Below are positions 61,675 through 64,000 of a stretch of 64,000 bases of DNA, piece after piece. Position numbers and translations under genes: made by a program. Source of the DNA: Eulemur rufifrons (taxonomy: Eukaryota; Chordata; Mammalia; Primates; Lemuridae); contig NC_090989.1 in NCBI RefSeq assembly GCF_041146395.1, positions 52,478,501-52,542,500 on the forward strand, written 5' to 3'. The notes below the pieces were generated by a model. The model searched no databases. It saw nothing but the letters and a program-made list of their open reading frames with translations, and was not told the origin of the DNA. Each line of letters opens with the position of its first letter. Position 1 is the stretch's first letter.

Positions 61675-61872
61675 CCATATTTTCAGAAGACAAAAACACC
61701 ACAGAGCCTGTTCATAAGGTTAAAAATACCCCATCCATTCCCAACACTCCAGAGCCAACGACGACACAAGAACCTTTGGTGGGCAGCCAAAAGAGAAAAG
61801 CAAGGAAAACCAAGATCACACACCTTGTCAGGACAGCAGATGGCCGGGTATCACCAGCAGGAGGCACGCTGG
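61675..61872 (+). CDS. BBX: BBX exon (198 bases)
   Basis: It enters at phase 1 (completing Ala) after tcctgtttcag and leaves at phase 1 before gtaaga. It encodes IFSEDKNTTEPVHKVKNT, then PSIPNTPEPTTTQEPLVG, SQKRKARKTKITHLVRT and ADGRVSPAGGTL. Human BBX matches with a few substitutions in the first half and none that I can see in the second. The block QKRKARKTKITHLVRTADGRVSP is very basic and the most conserved part; it could be a nuclear signal or nucleic-acid contact. The Pro/Thr stretch before it (NTPEPTTTQEP) is a flexible linker. Confidence 0.97.
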
Positions 61873-63672
61873 GTAAGAAGAGGGAGCTCTAGACAGAGAT
61901 AACCAGAGCAAGCAGGTGACCACCATGGCCACGGTGGCCAGTGAATAACTGTCAGCCAGCTGTGATTCCTTGTTGAAAAGTGGCTCTGTTTTGCAGTTTT
62001 CTGCAGACCCCCAAATGTGTTTCATTCTGAGTTTTAAAATCACACGTATTTTTCCAAGAGCATATCTGAATTCCTATAAAGGAAAGGTAGTTTTTAGGAC
62101 TGTCAGCTTCCCCTTCTCTTTCTTAACATGCACAAAGTCTTGATTAAGTAAATTCCAGGAGAGCCTAGACTTTTAAAGATACTAGATGAATCCATTTTAT
62201 CCATTATCTGCTGTTCACGTTACTACAAGCCAGATTATCAGGTGTTCAAACCTTAGAATGCATCCAGCATTTCCTGTAAAGCTGATTCAGACCACTAAGG
62301 GAGCTTGAGAATGCTTCTAGATTTCTTGAGTTCTCTGGTCTAATCCAGCCAACCAGTGTTTCCGCATTCTCAGCCGTGGCCTGTGGTCTGTTTGCTATTC
62401 TTGGTGGCCTCCATAGCAGAATTACCCGAGGGGCCAGTGAGTGGTACTGAAAACCACCCCCAGAATCTTGGGGTGCTATACCAGCTAGGCATTAGTGGTC
62501 TTAGCTGTTGCCTTTCTGTACCTTGAACATTTCATTTTATCTGATTTGGGTTAATATGTATATGAATAGAGATGAATTGTTTGCTGAGTTAGAATTAGAG
62601 GACAATGCGGGAATTTTGTGCATTTTTCCTTGTGTTTTGTATACATAGATTATTAGAACTATAGAGCATATTAAAGACCTTGAATTTTGCCCTGTTGTAT
62701 AAGAGCTAAAACTCAAAAAGGTGAAACTTTTTGTCCAAGTATGTTCAACGAAGTGGAAGTAGCATGAGGGCTCAAATCCAGATGTCCTCATGTTAGTCCA
62801 GCACGGCCCCTCCCCGCTTCCCTTTCCAGTCTGGGCTCTCTTCTGCGACTTTCATTTTGTAGACTGTTGTATCCTCATTTCATTTTCACTTGTAGGAAGA
62901 GTGAAAGATTTGGGGAAATACTCCATTTTACGTAGAAAAGCACCATACAACTTTCATATTCTAATGTATAACATTTATAGCTTTCATCAATTGCTTTCTA
63001 TATTTAAAATTTTTTAACCCATTGTAAAAAATTTCTCCTCCTTTATAACGGCTATGTGATAAAGTGTACTCATTTCCAGGAGGCATGTTTGCATAGCATT
63101 TCATTCTACCTCTTTATAAATACTAGAGGGCCCTTTGTCTTCTTTCCAGTAGCTCTTCAGAGCAAAATAACAACTTGGGACCTCATTAGGATTGATTAAC
63201 CTGCTGTTTGGGCCATCCTGAGTGTTAGTGTCACAGCACACCCAGTGTCCAAGTTGCCATAGCAGGGTATGCTATGGATTCATGAGAAAGGTTTAGTCGT
63301 TTGGGTTTTTAAGGGCCCTTTTACCATGTCTGCGGGCCCTCTGCAGAAGTCCGTTGCATTTTGTTTTGGCCAGTGCTCATTTTTCCATCCCACTCCAAGA
63401 CTGACCCATTATTTGACCTTGGATATGACACAGTTTCTCTTCAGCTCAACTGCAGGGCATAGTGCTGTCCATAGTTGCAATTGAGCTTAATAAAGAGCTT
63501 TGTTACCATGGGAGAAGAGATCCTATAAAAGCCTTAATATTCAATGGATAGCAGAAGCGAACAGCAGAGAATGTTAGCACTTTTCACATTGTCTGGCACA
63601 ACGTTTTCTCAGAGTCTCTTCTCTGGAGAGAACAAAGTGATCTTCTCATGATGGATCTCTCTTGTGTTACAG
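61873..63672 (+). other. BBX: BBX intron
   Basis: The intron is GT-AG, 1800 bases, phase 1, ending cttgtgttacag. It has a probable MIR fragment at 62690-62800 ('aaactcaaaaaggtgaaac...gggctcaaatccagatgtcctcatg'). Nothing else is recognised. Confidence 0.88.
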
Positions 63673-63859
63673 ATGACAAACCAAAGGAACAACTGCAGAG
63701 GAGTCTCCCTAAAGCAGCCGAGACAGACTGCAATGACGAATGCTCACACAACACCGAGGCGGGGGAGACGCGGAGCAGTACTCCAGAAATGCCTGCCGTG
63801 TCTGCCTTCTTTAGCCTCGCTGCGCTGGCTGAAGTGGCAGCCATGGAGAATGTGCACAG
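63673..63859 (+). CDS. BBX: BBX exon, penultimate coding exon (187 bases)
   Basis: It enters at phase 1 (completing Asp) and leaves at phase 2 before gttagt. It encodes DKPKEQLQRSLPKAAETDCN, then DECSHNTEAGETRSSTPEMP and AVSAFFSLAALAEVAAMENV plus H and two bases of Arg. It matches human BBX up to ...MENVHR, after which about 30 residues remain in the unseen last exon. The hydrophobic, alanine-rich AFFSLAALAEVAAMENV segment is a likely amphipathic helix and the most probable co-regulator contact in the C terminus. A minus-strand frame of 119 residues overlaps it and is only a shadow. Confidence 0.96.
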
Positions 63860-64000
63860 GTTAGTGGTGGAACACGGACGGAGAGCAATGCAGAATGCAA
63901 ATCGACCTTTTTGACATGTTTTGTGACATTTTTCACAGTGCATTGGGGTTCATACTTGGTTCAAGAGCCTGATTATTTATATGGGCTTTATATACAAAAG
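63860..64000 (+). other. BBX: Start of the last visible BBX intron
   Basis: Donor gttagt. The intron runs off the window. If it were retained, the frame would read on for about 18 residues to a TGA at 63912-63914. Confidence 0.85.

Noticed and set aside
63584..63943. 119-residue minus-strand open frame over the penultimate exon
   Set aside because: It is an antisense shadow of the verified BBX exon.

Overview
The window is eukaryotic, mammalian, and primate. It is intron-rich, AT-rich and full of interspersed repeats. The recognisable protein sequence is nearly identical to human BBX (bobby sox homolog, an HMG-box transcription factor), as I know that protein from memory. Two of the three Alu elements carry the TCTATATATAT / TTGTCCATATAATTTC segment in the middle of the element that I associate with strepsirrhine (lemur-type) Alus. 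The source is therefore most likely a lemur-like primate; the species cannot be fixed from this sequence alone.

The whole 64 kb is one gene on the + strand: an internal part of BBX. Ten coding exons can be placed with matching splice phases: 9271-9351, 12396-12470, 20287-20367, 35907-36912, 37933-38071, 41507-41655, 52800-52889, 54234-54293, 61675-61872 and 63673-63859. They give 2066 coding bases, about 688 residues of a protein that is 941 residues in human. The 5' exons with the start codon and HMG box lie upstream of base 1. The last exon, with the final ~30 residues and the stop, lies beyond base 64000. No second protein gene, tRNA or other RNA gene is supported.

The gene divides into four parts. 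(1) Bases 1-20367 hold three short phase-0 exons, each encoding one copy of an ISSxT...S-x-LFQ-x-AE repeat. (2) A 15.5 kb intron with a GC donor leads to a 1006-base exon, which encodes the lysine-rich central region with several SUMO-type motifs. (3) Small exons for the basic C-terminal half are spread over 37.9-54.3 kb, separated by an 11 kb intron that contains an L1 inserted into an L2. (4) The C-terminal exons are at 61.7 and 63.9 kb.

Three unlisted exon-like signals stand out. A 21-base phase-preserving microexon candidate lies at 53919-53939, with a UGC just upstream of its 3' splice site, and would insert VKKRYSL. A decayed fourth copy of the short repeat exon lies at 28713-28802; it still has good splice signals but carries an in-frame stop, so it could be a poison exon. 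The intron after the third repeat exon has a GC-AG boundary.

The introns are a layered repeat record: L2, L3/CR1 and MIR fossils, hAT-Charlie and Tigger DNA transposons with recognisable target duplications, one long degenerate L1, a possible LTR-type direct repeat, three Alus and several microsatellites, including a 55-base alternating CG/CA tract. I see no multi-gene system; the window is one regulatory-protein gene, and its interest lies in its splicing architecture.
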